Shown here: positions 8,616 to 14,525 of the stretch, piece after piece | Position numbering within the stretch: position 1 is the first letter of the stretch | How the letters are laid out: each line of letters begins with the position of its first letter | From: Chitinophagaceae bacterium | Lineage (GTDB): Bacteria; Bacteroidota; Bacteroidia; Chitinophagales; Chitinophagaceae | Length of the DNA stretch: 25,299 bases | Assembly (NCBI GenBank): GCA_003509845.1 | Contig: DOMR01000270.1 | Span: forward strand, 1 to 25,299 | Direction of reading: 5' to 3' | Position numbers and translations under genes: made by a program | The notes under the pieces: model-generated | What the model was told of the DNA's origin: nothing | Database searches by the model: none | What the model saw: only the letters and a program-made list of their open reading frames with translations

Positions 8616-8687
8616 GGAGCGTTCGACTAAGGGTTAGGTCACCTCCCTTTCACGGAGGTAATACGGGTTCGAATCCCGTACGCTCTA
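8616..8687 (+). tRNA. tRNA-Glu (anticodon TTC)
   Basis: The cloverleaf folds by eye. The acceptor arms GGAGCGT/ACGCTCT pair throughout, with one G-T at the end, and the discriminator is A. The D stem is GAC/GTC. The anticodon stem CCTCC/GGAGG encloses loop CTTTCAC, putting TTC at 34-36 (8649-8651), which reads Glu codons GAA and GAG. The T arm is CGGG-TTCGAAT-CCCG. CCA is not encoded; the sequence continues with CAA. The gene has its own promoter and a strong terminator, and its 3' edge forms part of a 31-base direct repeat found again at 13188. Confidence 0.95.
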
Positions 8688-8688
8688 C

Positions 8689-8718
8689 AAAGCCTATCAC
8701 AAAGTGATAGGCTTTTTT
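8689..8718 (+). terminator. tRNA-Glu terminator
   Basis: AAAGCCTATCAC (8689-8700), AAA loop, GTGATAGGCTTT (8704-8715), then more T. The same hairpin with its 5' flank is duplicated at 13188-13218, without the T-tract. Confidence 0.85.
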
Positions 8719-8733
8719 AATGCGACACAACGA

Positions 8734-8797
8734 CGAAAGCTCGCTTTCGAGAGTTGGGGAGCGTTAAAAAAGCAAAAAGCAAACGAAGTTTGCTTTT
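8734..8797. repeat. Two short perfect hairpins after tRNA-Glu
   Basis: CGAAAGC-TC-GCTTTCG (8734-8749), and AAAAGCAAAC-GAA-GTTTGCTTTT (8775-8797, 10-base arms). No open frame here looks coding. They begin a hairpin-rich block that continues into the three REP-like units. Confidence 0.6.
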
Positions 8798-8801
8798 GAA
8801 A

Positions 8802-8963
8802 GGCTTTGGGTAAGGAGCCCTCTTGGGATGACAATGCGCAGCATTGGCAATCCCGGCTTTGGGTAAGGAGCCCTCTTGGGATGACAATGCGCAGCATTGG
8901 CAATCCCGGCTTTGGGTAAGGAGCCTCTTGGGATGACGGCGAATGAAATGAGCCGGCAATCCC
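8802..8963. repeat. Three tandem REP-like hairpin units
   Basis: Units at 8802-8854, 8855-8907 and 8908-8963. Units 1 and 2 are identical 53-mers; unit 3 lacks one C and has a different centre. Each begins GGCTTTGGGTAAGGAGCC and ends with an imperfect hairpin framed by TTGGGATGAC and GCAATCCC. The inner stem is AATGC-GCA-GCATT in units 1 and 2 and GGC...GCC in unit 3. A fourth copy is at 13213-13271. The block does not look coding. Confidence 0.8.
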
Positions 8964-8991
8964 AATGGGGTCGGTTTTTTGTTGCCTTAAT

Positions 8992-9897
8992 TTAAATGGC
9001 ATCCAACATACGTTTCAAGCCATCATAAAGCTCCTTGTGCTTTGCTGGATTAGTAGTTTTTATTTTCTCCAAATTTTGCAGCTTCCATTTGATAGAAGGA
9101 TATGCCTCAAAATTATAGATTGATCAATCGGGAATACTATTTTTAAAGCCAAGGATAAATAATTTATCTTCCTCAGTTATTGACGCTTGCACAGTTTTAA
9201 CCATCATCTCTCTTACAAACTCGTATTCATCATAAGTAAACTGCTCATCGGACATGCCCGCAAATTGATTAGTCATTGCCAAACGCTGGTCTTGTAAATT
9301 TGGAAATAGTACATCTTGTATTGAACGATCAGAACTAAGAAATCTAAATAAGAAGCCTTCTTTAATCTCCTTAGTAAATCCTTGCTTTTGCAACAGTTGT
9401 TTTAGATCGAAAATATCACGTGGGTGTTGTCTATCCATAGCAGCACAAACTTTCCCGCCATACAATTGTCCATTAGAAACAATATTTATTGAACAGAAAG
9501 TATCAAATTTTTCTTGCGCTTTTTTACAAAGTATCTTTTCTGTGACTGCACCAAGAATACCTCTAACAATTTGGCTTACTTCAATTTTAATCATTGCATC
9601 GTTATGGGATACTAATAATTTATGGAGTTCCATTTTATGCTCTACGCTACTTCCCTGCAATCTTTTTTCAATTCTAGACTTTATATTAGTTAAAGCTGCT
9701 GAAATATTAGCAAACGAAGTTTCTCTATCCTCTATTGGAATATAAGTAAGGTCAATATCTACTGAAAGTCTTGGCATATCACGATCAAACAAATTTATTG
9801 CCGTACCTCCATGCAGCGCAAACCTATGCTCTAAAGCAATTTCAGGAATAACGCTAATTAATAAAGCTACTTGTTTATGATAATTATTATTGTTCAT
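8992..9897 (-). pseudogene. AbiEii-type toxin (nucleotidyltransferase), in-frame TGA at codon 258
   Basis: Toxin half of a type IV toxin-antitoxin/abortive-infection pair; AbiEii proteins are nucleotidyltransferase-fold enzymes. Residues 30-37 GGTAINLF, then LSVDIDL with D47 and D49, match the catalytic G-G/S...DxD element. K149 and RQHPRDIFDL (157-165) match the later motifs. The frame stops at TGA (9124-9126) right after FKNSIPD. It then stays open for 43 more codons to TAA (8992), reading SIYNFEAYPSIKWKLQNLEK and onward. Family members typically read PDWSL...WKL...NPxKH here, so TGA replaces a Trp codon (TGG to TGA). As annotated without readthrough, the protein is 257 residues (9124-9897) and lacks the C-terminal helices. 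Its ATG overlaps the antitoxin gene end by 11 bases. Confidence 0.85.
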
Positions 9898-10660
9898 TTC
9901 TTACTAGCTTTTTAGGCACTGTTATTTGATATTTTGATATATATACGCCATCCTTAACAAGACTTCTTTTACCTTTTCCTAAATCAACATTAGAGAGATT
10001 TAAATGTTTATACCAACTATGATTCAATTTCTCTGCCATAAATAAAAATAGCCTTTTTACTTTTATGGATGTACACGCTTCTAACAATTCTTGTACTATT
10101 GTGGGACGAAGGTCATTTAGGGTTTCCATTAGTTCATAGCATTCAACGATGTCAAATTTTTCAGGAGCTAAATACAAACACTCCATCATTGCCCTTGCTG
10201 GGCTTGACACTTTTATTGAAAAACCAGTAAAAGAGAATTCAGTCAAACCTAATTCATTTGGTAAAAACGAACTTGCCTTATAATGAATTTGCTGTTGCCA
10301 TTTGTGTTTTGTAAACCAAGTAGGTATGTTTTCTTTTTCACCACCAAATAACCATATTTGAGAAGTATTCAGTTCAATGTAATGTGCTTTGCCTTGAAGT
10401 GCAAGCGCTGTTCTTCCTCCAGGATGCACCGAAAGTCCTGATTGCTTTTGTAATGCATAAACACCACCTTCATAACTAGGCTGGTTGTTACTGCGATACA
10501 TTGCCCCATTTCCCAACGCTTTTAACCATCCACTATTTCGATAATATTTTTGTAAGTCAAGGCTGTATCCCTCATTTATTAGCCATGAAGATTGTAGCAC
10601 AACATCTTGCGGGATTGTTGACAATAATTGGTTTATTTTTGTTCTATTTTCAGTAAGCAT
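9887..10660 (-). CDS. AbiEi-type antitoxin / transcriptional regulator
   Basis: Upstream partner of the AbiEii gene, overlapping it by 11 bases, the usual antitoxin-then-toxin order. 257 residues. The N-terminal ~70 residues (SSWLINEGYSLDLQKYYRNS, then GWLKALGNGAMYR) look like the winged-helix domain of AbiEi proteins. VHPGGRTALALQGKAHYI and the SPARAMMECLYLAPE segment are typical of the AbiEi C-terminal antitoxin domain. In studied AbiE systems this protein represses its own promoter by binding inverted repeats, and it neutralises the toxin without stable contact. A near-perfect palindrome lies about 60-80 bases upstream (10721-10741). The frame is intact, unlike that of the toxin. Confidence 0.87.
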   Translation of the reverse strand: MLTENRTKINQLLSTIPQDVVLQSSWLINEGYSLDLQKYYRNSGWLKALGNGAMYRSNNQPSYEGGVYALQKQSGLSVHPGGRTALALQGKAHYIELNTSQIWLFGGEKENIPTWFTKHKWQQQIHYKASSFLPNELGLTEFSFTGFSIKVSSPARAMMECLYLAPEKFDIVECYELMETLNDLRPTIVQELLEACTSIKVKRLFLFMAEKLNHSWYKHLNLSNVDLGKGKRSLVKDGVYISKYQITVPKKLVRNEQ

Positions 10661-10720
10661 ACTACCATTTTAATGATAAATTTAAACTAAATTAATGATA
10701 TTGTTAACATTTTATATAAT

Positions 10721-10754
10721 TTAAGTAGTATTACTACCTAAAAATACAAATTTA
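10721..10754 (-). promoter_or_regulatory. Candidate abiE promoter and operator
   Basis: The palindrome TTAAGTAGT-ATT-ACTACCTAA occupies 10721-10741 with one mismatched pair. Just upstream on the minus strand is a -7 box, TAAATTTG (10747-10754), so the palindrome covers the expected start site. A second perfect palindrome, AAACTATAGTTT, lies at 10761-10772. The arrangement fits AbiEi autorepression (inference). Confidence 0.5.
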
Positions 10755-10884
10755 TAAACTAAACTATAGTTTGGTATAAAAACATAAGTCAGAAAACGTG
10801 ATTTTTGACTCATATATGAAAAATAGGTGTAAAAAAATTGATGAAATCTGAATCATAAGTATTTGATGAACATTCTTAAGCTTA

Positions 10885-10950
10885 GCATCCAAAATCGCCC
10901 TAACATCTCCAGCAAATTCATCCAAACTGGCTCCTAAGGTGGCTACAAAG
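10885..10950. repeat. Dispersed repeat copy A
   Basis: First of three related copies (others at 12373 and 13138). It runs from GCATCCAAAATCGCCCT to GGTGGCTACAAAG. On the minus strand it reads FVATLGASLDEFAGDVRAIL with no indels relative to the other copies, but a stop lies directly before it. It may be the displaced 3' end of a gene. Copies A and C differ at about four of 59 aligned bases. Confidence 0.75.
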
Positions 10951-10989
10951 TGTTATTTTCTAAAATAATAATAGTTTTAGAAAATAACA
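10951..10989. repeat. Perfect 15-base inverted repeat next to copy A
   Basis: TGTTATTTTCTAAAA (10951-10965), 9-base spacer, TTTTAGAAAATAACA (10975-10989). The left arm and spacer recur beside copy B (12458-12481), where the right arm has decayed. It overlaps the next palindrome by six bases. Confidence 0.75.
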
Positions 10990-11025
10990 AAAACCCCAAT
11001 CAAATTTGATTGGGGTTTTTGTTAT
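10984..11025 (-). terminator. Terminator of the fic gene (42-base perfect palindrome)
   Basis: Two 21-base arms meet with no spacer at 11004/11005; the core is AACCCCAATC/GATTGGGGTT flanked by A and T runs. It lies 14 bases past the fic stop and can act on both strands. Confidence 0.8.
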
Positions 11026-11038
11026 ACAGATTGACTTT

Positions 11039-12184
11039 TTAACTTTTCTCAAACATTTTCAAATATTGATCAAACACAAAAATTCGATTTCTATTTTGTC
11101 CTGTCATTTCTTTTAGTATTCCGGCATTAACGAAATCAGATACTAAGTCATTTGCGGACTTATAGCTACTTCTTGTAACTTCTTTTACTTGATTAACATG
11201 TACAATTGGTTTTGTAAATAAAAATTGTAGCAATAATAATGCATTATTACTTCGTTTACCGAATGTTGTAGTAATACTAATTTCAAGTTTTGTTTTAAGT
11301 TCCAAAATATCCGATAATGTTTGTGTGGCATCTTCGGCCGTTTCAGCAACACCGACCAAGAAATATTTAAGCCATTGAGTCATATCGCTTTTTGTTCTTA
11401 CAAATGTAAGGTTGTCATAATATAGACTTTTGTTTTTTTCGAAGAAAGCAGATAAATATAATAATGGCTTATTCAGAATTTTTTGGTCCACTAGAAATAG
11501 TGTAATTACTAATCGACCTATACGTCCATTTCCATCAAGAAATGGATGTATAGTCTCGAATTGATAATGTGCAATTCCTATTTTAATCAAGGCGGGAACC
11601 TTTATGTCTTCATTATGTAGGAATTTTTCCAAGTCTCCCATAAGTTCATCAACATTTTTTTGATGGGGAGGAATAAAAACTGCATCAGCTAAGGTATTAC
11701 CTCCTATCCAATTTTGACTTCTTCTGTATTCACCCGGTTGTTTATTTTCTCCACGAGCATTATCCAATAATATTTGGTGGGTTTTCTTAATTAATCTTGA
11801 TGAAATTGGGAGCGTTTCTAATTCAGTGATTGCCTGATTGAGTGCTTTGATATAATTATTTACTTCTTGCCAATCATCTTTTCCTTCAGGTGAAATTTCA
11901 TTTTCATCCATCAAAGCCTCTTCAATTTGTGTTTTAGTTCCTTCAATCCGACTTGAAACAACTGCTTCTTTTGTTACGTGAAGCTGTATAAATAAATCAA
12001 TATTAGGAACTAGTTTTGAATATGAATTTAATTCGCCAAGCTTAATTGCAGCCTTCTCTAATAAAGTGTTAATACTTTGTTCCTCCCATTTCCATTGCTG
12101 ATTTATTAATGAAGGCATAAAGTATGAATAACCCGTAGGGTCCTTCTCATTTTTTCCTGAAACATATTTTTCAAGCTGAATCAT
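11039..12184 (-). CDS. Fic family protein (AMP-transferase) with autoinhibitory helix
   Basis: Fic enzymes usually transfer AMP from ATP to a hydroxyl on a target protein. 381 residues. The N-terminal Fic_N region (about 15-100) carries the inhibitory motif S77-S-R-I-E81-G82, matching (S/T)xxxE(G/N), so self-inhibition is expected (class II). The Fic core has the complete catalytic loop HPFLDGNGRIGR at 213-224, with catalytic His213. A C-terminal winged-helix-like segment (about 310-381, HVNQVKEVTRSSYKSANDLV) suggests DNA binding. No separate antitoxin gene is adjacent, consistent with the in-cis inhibitory helix. The upstream region has nested inverted repeats, which suggest autoregulation through the C-terminal domain (inference). 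It sits between repeat copies A and B. Confidence 0.93.
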   Translation of the reverse strand: MIQLEKYVSGKNEKDPTGYSYFMPSLINQQWKWEEQSINTLLEKAAIKLGELNSYSKLVPNIDLFIQLHVTKEAVVSSRIEGTKTQIEEALMDENEISPEGKDDWQEVNNYIKALNQAITELETLPISSRLIKKTHQILLDNARGENKQPGEYRRSQNWIGGNTLADAVFIPPHQKNVDELMGDLEKFLHNEDIKVPALIKIGIAHYQFETIHPFLDGNGRIGRLVITLFLVDQKILNKPLLYLSAFFEKNKSLYYDNLTFVRTKSDMTQWLKYFLVGVAETAEDATQTLSDILELKTKLEISITTTFGKRSNNALLLLQFLFTKPIVHVNQVKEVTRSSYKSANDLVSDFVNAGILKEMTGQNRNRIFVFDQYLKMFEKS

Positions 12185-12197
12185 GATAATGTAGTTT

Positions 12198-12278
12198 TAG
12201 CAAAGTAACATAAAATTATTTATATTTTACTTTAAACCATAAAAGTAAAATAAGATATTTTATATTATACTTTGCTTG
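12198..12278. promoter_or_regulatory. Nested dyads upstream of fic
   Basis: TATTTTACTTT (12223-12233) and AAAGTAAAATA (12242-12252) are perfect 11-base arms around an 8-base spacer. Outside them an inverted pair, GCAAAGTA (about 12200) and TACTTTGC (about 12270), frames the region; the former reads TTACTTTGC on the minus strand, a near -7 box for fic. The rest of the 461-base gap (12185-12645) holds repeat copy B and the promoter of the next gene pair. Confidence 0.5.
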
Positions 12279-12372
12279 GGAGACTTATATATTTATGAAA
12301 TTACCACAGATATCACCACAATTTGGCAAAAATTTATTTAAATACTGACATCAAACACTATTATTACAGGCT

Positions 12373-12481
12373 TACAAGTTCTTGATTTTGGCATCCAAAA
12401 TCGCCCTCGCATCAGCAGAAAAGTTCTCCAAACTAGCTCCTAAGGAGACTACGAAGTGTTATTTTCTAAAATAATAATAGT
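12373..12481. repeat. Dispersed repeat copy B with decayed hairpin
   Basis: Most divergent copy. On the minus strand it reads FVVSLGASLENFSADARAIL, then DAKIKNL and a stop (12373-12375), the longest protein-like version. Its 5' side on the minus strand is joined to the left arm and spacer of the inverted repeat seen beside copy A (12458-12481). Confidence 0.7.
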
Positions 12482-12622
12482 TTGATAAAAAACAGGCCCA
12501 ATCTGGACACTAATTTTCATCAACTTGCCAAGTATATTTATTTTATTATTCCAATTAGGTTTAAATTTGAGTAAACATTGTTGAATGCCTAAAATTGCGA
12601 TTTATAAGTTTTTGACTTTTTT

Positions 12623-12630
12623 TATCTTTG
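12623..12630 (+). promoter_or_regulatory. -7 box of the small gene pair
   Basis: TATCTTTG followed by CA, 15 bases before the ATG at 12646, so the transcript would be nearly leaderless. The -33 match is weak. Confidence 0.5.
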
Positions 12631-12645
12631 CATTTGATGCGATAA

Positions 12646-12864
12646 ATGAGCCACCTCACTTACATATTGCAAAAGAAAAAGGGAATAGACAACGTTCAGC
12701 TAAGAATATGGTTAGAAACATTGAAAGTAGCTGATAAAGGGAGTCTTTCAGAAACAGATTTAAAACAAGCGCTTAAAGTGATTAAAGAAAATCAAGCGAT
12801 ATTAATTGAATCATTTAACAACGTCAAAGCAGGTAAAAAAATTACTACAATAAAAATAAAATAA
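12646..12864 (+). CDS. Small DUF4160-like protein, N-terminally reduced
   Basis: 72 residues. The stretch VQLRIWLETLKVADKGSLSE followed by TDLKQALKVIKENQAILIES resembles the C-terminal half of DUF4160 proteins (pattern AKIWL.P...A...GFS..EL..IL.IV.EN...L...W). The N-terminal PPHxHV part typical of that family is absent. It could be a shortened family member, or a remnant that acquired a new start; the frame upstream of the ATG is not convincingly coding. The stop is two bases from the start of the DUF2442 gene, the usual partner of DUF4160 in toxin-antitoxin-like pairs of unproven function. The family match is made by eye. Confidence 0.6.
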   Translation: MSHLTYILQKKKGIDNVQLRIWLETLKVADKGSLSETDLKQALKVIKENQAILIESFNNVKAGKKITTIKIK

Positions 12865-12866
12865 TC

Positions 12867-13127
12867 ATGTCTTCTACTTTAATAAATAAAACAATGTGCA
12901 TCGAGAAAGTTTTGTTTGATTTGCCCGGAAAAATCACACTCAAAATGGAGGATGGCAGAATGATCATTTCTCCATTAAAGTATTTCCCAGATCTACAAAA
13001 ATTGAGTGTTGACAAAAGAAAGAAACATACTATAGTAGATGATAGAACTATCTTGTTTACGTATTCTGATGCTGTATATCATTTAGAGGATTTTATCGGA
13101 TTAGAAGCTAATTGGAGAAAGCGATAG
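12867..13127 (+). CDS. DUF2442 domain-containing protein
   Basis: 86 residues. Contains the DUF2442 pattern: a strand pair (EKVLFDLPGKITLKMEDGRM), then a hydrophobic plus FP step (ISPLKYFPDLQKLSVDKRKK), then IVDDRTILFTYSDAVYHLED, matching the family's G-x-x-I-x-W-x-x-x-D-x-x-I-x-x-x-x-L region. Such proteins commonly lie next to DUF4160 genes and are suspected to form a regulatory or toxin-antitoxin pair; activity is not established. It is co-transcribed with the preceding 72-residue gene (2-base gap). Repeat copy C begins 11 bases after its stop. Confidence 0.75.
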   Translation: MSSTLINKTMCIEKVLFDLPGKITLKMEDGRMIISPLKYFPDLQKLSVDKRKKHTIVDDRTILFTYSDAVYHLEDFIGLEANWRKR

Positions 13128-13137
13128 TAATAGTTTA

Positions 13138-13194
13138 AATCGCCCTAACATCCCCAGCAAATGCCTCCAAACTGGTTCCTAAGGTGGCTACAAA
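13138..13194. repeat. Dispersed repeat copy C
   Basis: Close relative of copy A. The minus-strand reading FVATLGTSLEAFAGDVRAI ends at a stop where copies A and B continue LDAK. It is joined at its right side to the duplicated tRNA-Glu terminator hairpin instead of the A/T-rich hairpin seen at copies A and B. Confidence 0.75.
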
Positions 13195-13218
13195 GCCTAT
13201 CACAAAGTGATAGGCTTT
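13188..13218. repeat. 31-base direct repeat of the tRNA-Glu 3' edge (att-like)
   Basis: Identical to 8685-8715, which covers the last three bases of the tRNA-Glu gene and its whole terminator hairpin. The two copies bracket about 4.5 kb of accessory genes. The matching copy is described with the tRNA terminator. Confidence 0.8.
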
Positions 13219-13271
13219 GGGTAAGGAGCCCCATTGGGATGACGGCGTAACAAAGTGTAGACGGTAATCCC
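13213..13271. repeat. Fourth REP-like unit
   Basis: Same frame as the units at 8802-8963: GGCTTTGGGTAAGGAGCC, then TTGGGATGAC, ending TAATCCC. The inner stem differs again: CGT/ACG and ACA/TGT around AAG. Confidence 0.75.
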
Positions 13272-13288
13272 AAAAAAATTACGTTCTA

Positions 13289-13960
13289 TTATAAAACCGA
13301 TACTAAGTCATATATATTATCAAAAATATAATCAGGATTCGCTTTTTCTAATTGTGCTTTCGTATGCGCACCTGTAGTTACGCCAATATTATACTTACAA
13401 CCAGCATTCCTACCTTCTTCAATATCAATAGTTGAATCACCCACCTTAATAACTGTTGACGTGTCAGTAATATTTAATTTGTCCATAGCATACAAAATCA
13501 TGTCCGGCATGGGCCTATTATTACTAACATCTGAGGATGTTACCAATAAATCGTACTGCACCCCTTTTACCCAATTTAATTTGTTTAATAATGATATAGC
13601 AGTGACTGTGTTGTAGCCTGTATTTAAAACTACTTTGATATCCTTTGTCCTTAGTTCATTAAATAATCTTTCCGTATTATTCGTAGGAACAACAATCAAA
13701 TTTGCATACGCTATATCCAGTAAGCCTAAAAAGTCTTTAAAGATTTCCTGGATAGTTGCCTCATTCAAGGATATATTACTACCGCTTAAAGTTTCCCTAA
13801 TGGCTTGTAGTTTTTCTTTTCCAGCACCCAACTTTAAAACATCTTCAAAACTTACACTAGGACAAACTTTTTCAATTGCTTTATGCAAAGTACGGTACAC
13901 TACATTTCCTTCATCCACTGTAGTTCCAGCAATATCAAAAACAACCATTGCTATTTTCAT
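13289..13960 (-). CDS. PhnX-like phosphonatase (HAD superfamily)
   Basis: Predicted to hydrolyse a C-P bond in an aldehyde-bearing phosphonate; PhnX itself splits phosphonoacetaldehyde into acetaldehyde and phosphate. 223 residues, like the TIGR03351 phosphonatase-like family and shorter than PhnX (about 265). FDIAGTTVD gives nucleophile D9 with Ala at +2, the unusual PhnX-type variant of HAD motif I. K48 in LGAGKEKLQAI aligns with the cap-domain Schiff-base lysine of PhnX (MGxxK). RPMPDM has Arg in place of the usual HAD lysine, and VGDSTIDIEEGRNAG is the acidic motif. It is the last gene of the five-gene operon, five bases after the PhnZ-like gene. Confidence 0.88.
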   Translation of the reverse strand: MKIAMVVFDIAGTTVDEGNVVYRTLHKAIEKVCPSVSFEDVLKLGAGKEKLQAIRETLSGSNISLNEATIQEIFKDFLGLLDIAYANLIVVPTNNTERLFNELRTKDIKVVLNTGYNTVTAISLLNKLNWVKGVQYDLLVTSSDVSNNRPMPDMILYAMDKLNITDTSTVIKVGDSTIDIEEGRNAGCKYNIGVTTGAHTKAQLEKANPDYIFDNIYDLVSVL

Positions 13961-13965
13961 TGTAA

Positions 13966-14514
13966 TTATTTTAAAGATGATTCAATTGCATTCGTAAATG
14001 TTTCAATACTTGGGCTTACTAAATTTGGATCTTTTGCTAAATCATCCCATCTTCTTAAAACAACAGCATCTTGGTAAAATTCATTTTTTTCGAAAGCAGC
14101 CACTTCTGTTTCACTCATAACACCACCCTGAAATTCTAAACTTATTTTGGATGGTTCTGATAATGTTTCAAGATACCCAGACTCAGTAGCACACAAATAC
14201 CTTTTTGCTTGCACATGCAATTTAACTGGTTCCACGGCTGCCAACTTGAAATGTTCGGTTAGATAAGATTCTCCCAATAATTCATGCATATCATCAATCC
14301 CTTTATCACTTGCGTCATCAGGTAAGTCATGCAATAAATGTCCAATATCATGTAATAATGAAGCTGTTATTAATTCATCTGTAGCATTATGTTGTCTGGC
14401 TAATTCGGCACATTGCAAAGCATGATCTAATTGCGTAACCGCTTCTCCACCATACATGGAAGAACCATGTTTTTCGAAAAGGGACAAAATTTGTTGTGTA
14501 ACTGGATGTAACAT
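13966..14514 (-). CDS. phnZ: PhnZ-like HD-domain phosphonate oxygenase
   Basis: PhnZ is a mixed-valence diiron oxygenase that cleaves 2-amino-1-hydroxyethylphosphonate to glycine and phosphate with O2. The key residues of characterised PhnZ appear here with near-constant offset: Y21 and E24 (PhnZ Y24, E27), H31, H55-D56 in LLHDIGH, H77, H100 and D157. YGGEAVTQLDHALQCA near the start is typical of TIGR03276 (HD protein of phosphonate operons). 182 residues is the normal length. It is flanked by an FAD oxidoreductase and a PhnX-like hydrolase. A PhnY-type hydroxylase, the usual partner that makes its substrate, is not in this window. Substrate specificity is inferred from residues and context. 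Confidence 0.88.
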   Translation of the reverse strand: MLHPVTQQILSLFEKHGSSMYGGEAVTQLDHALQCAELARQHNATDELITASLLHDIGHLLHDLPDDASDKGIDDMHELLGESYLTEHFKLAAVEPVKLHVQAKRYLCATESGYLETLSEPSKISLEFQGGVMSETEVAAFEKNEFYQDAVVLRRWDDLAKDPNLVSPSIETFTNAIESSLK

Positions 14515-14525
14515 AAATTATAATT

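Noticed and set aside
8697..9002. Open frames on the minus strand over the hairpin block (101 and 82 codons)
   Set aside because: They are translations of the tandem REP-like units, with repeated identical peptide blocks and no protein-like composition; the last part of this stretch is the AbiEii 3' end in another frame.
12294..12347. Short ATG frame of 17 codons after the fic promoter region
   Set aside because: Too short, no ribosome site, no recognisable content.
10885..13194. Repeat copies A, B and C as integron attC sites
   Set aside because: No conserved GTTRRRY core pair or typical R/L box symmetry is present in all copies, and no integron integrase is in the window.
8802..13271. CRISPR array
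   Set aside because: The repeats are adjacent hairpin units without unique spacers of uniform length, and no cas genes are seen.
8720..13271. Integrase or transposase within the island
   Set aside because: All frames were examined for recombinase-like proteins; none is present, so the mobile nature rests only on the repeats.
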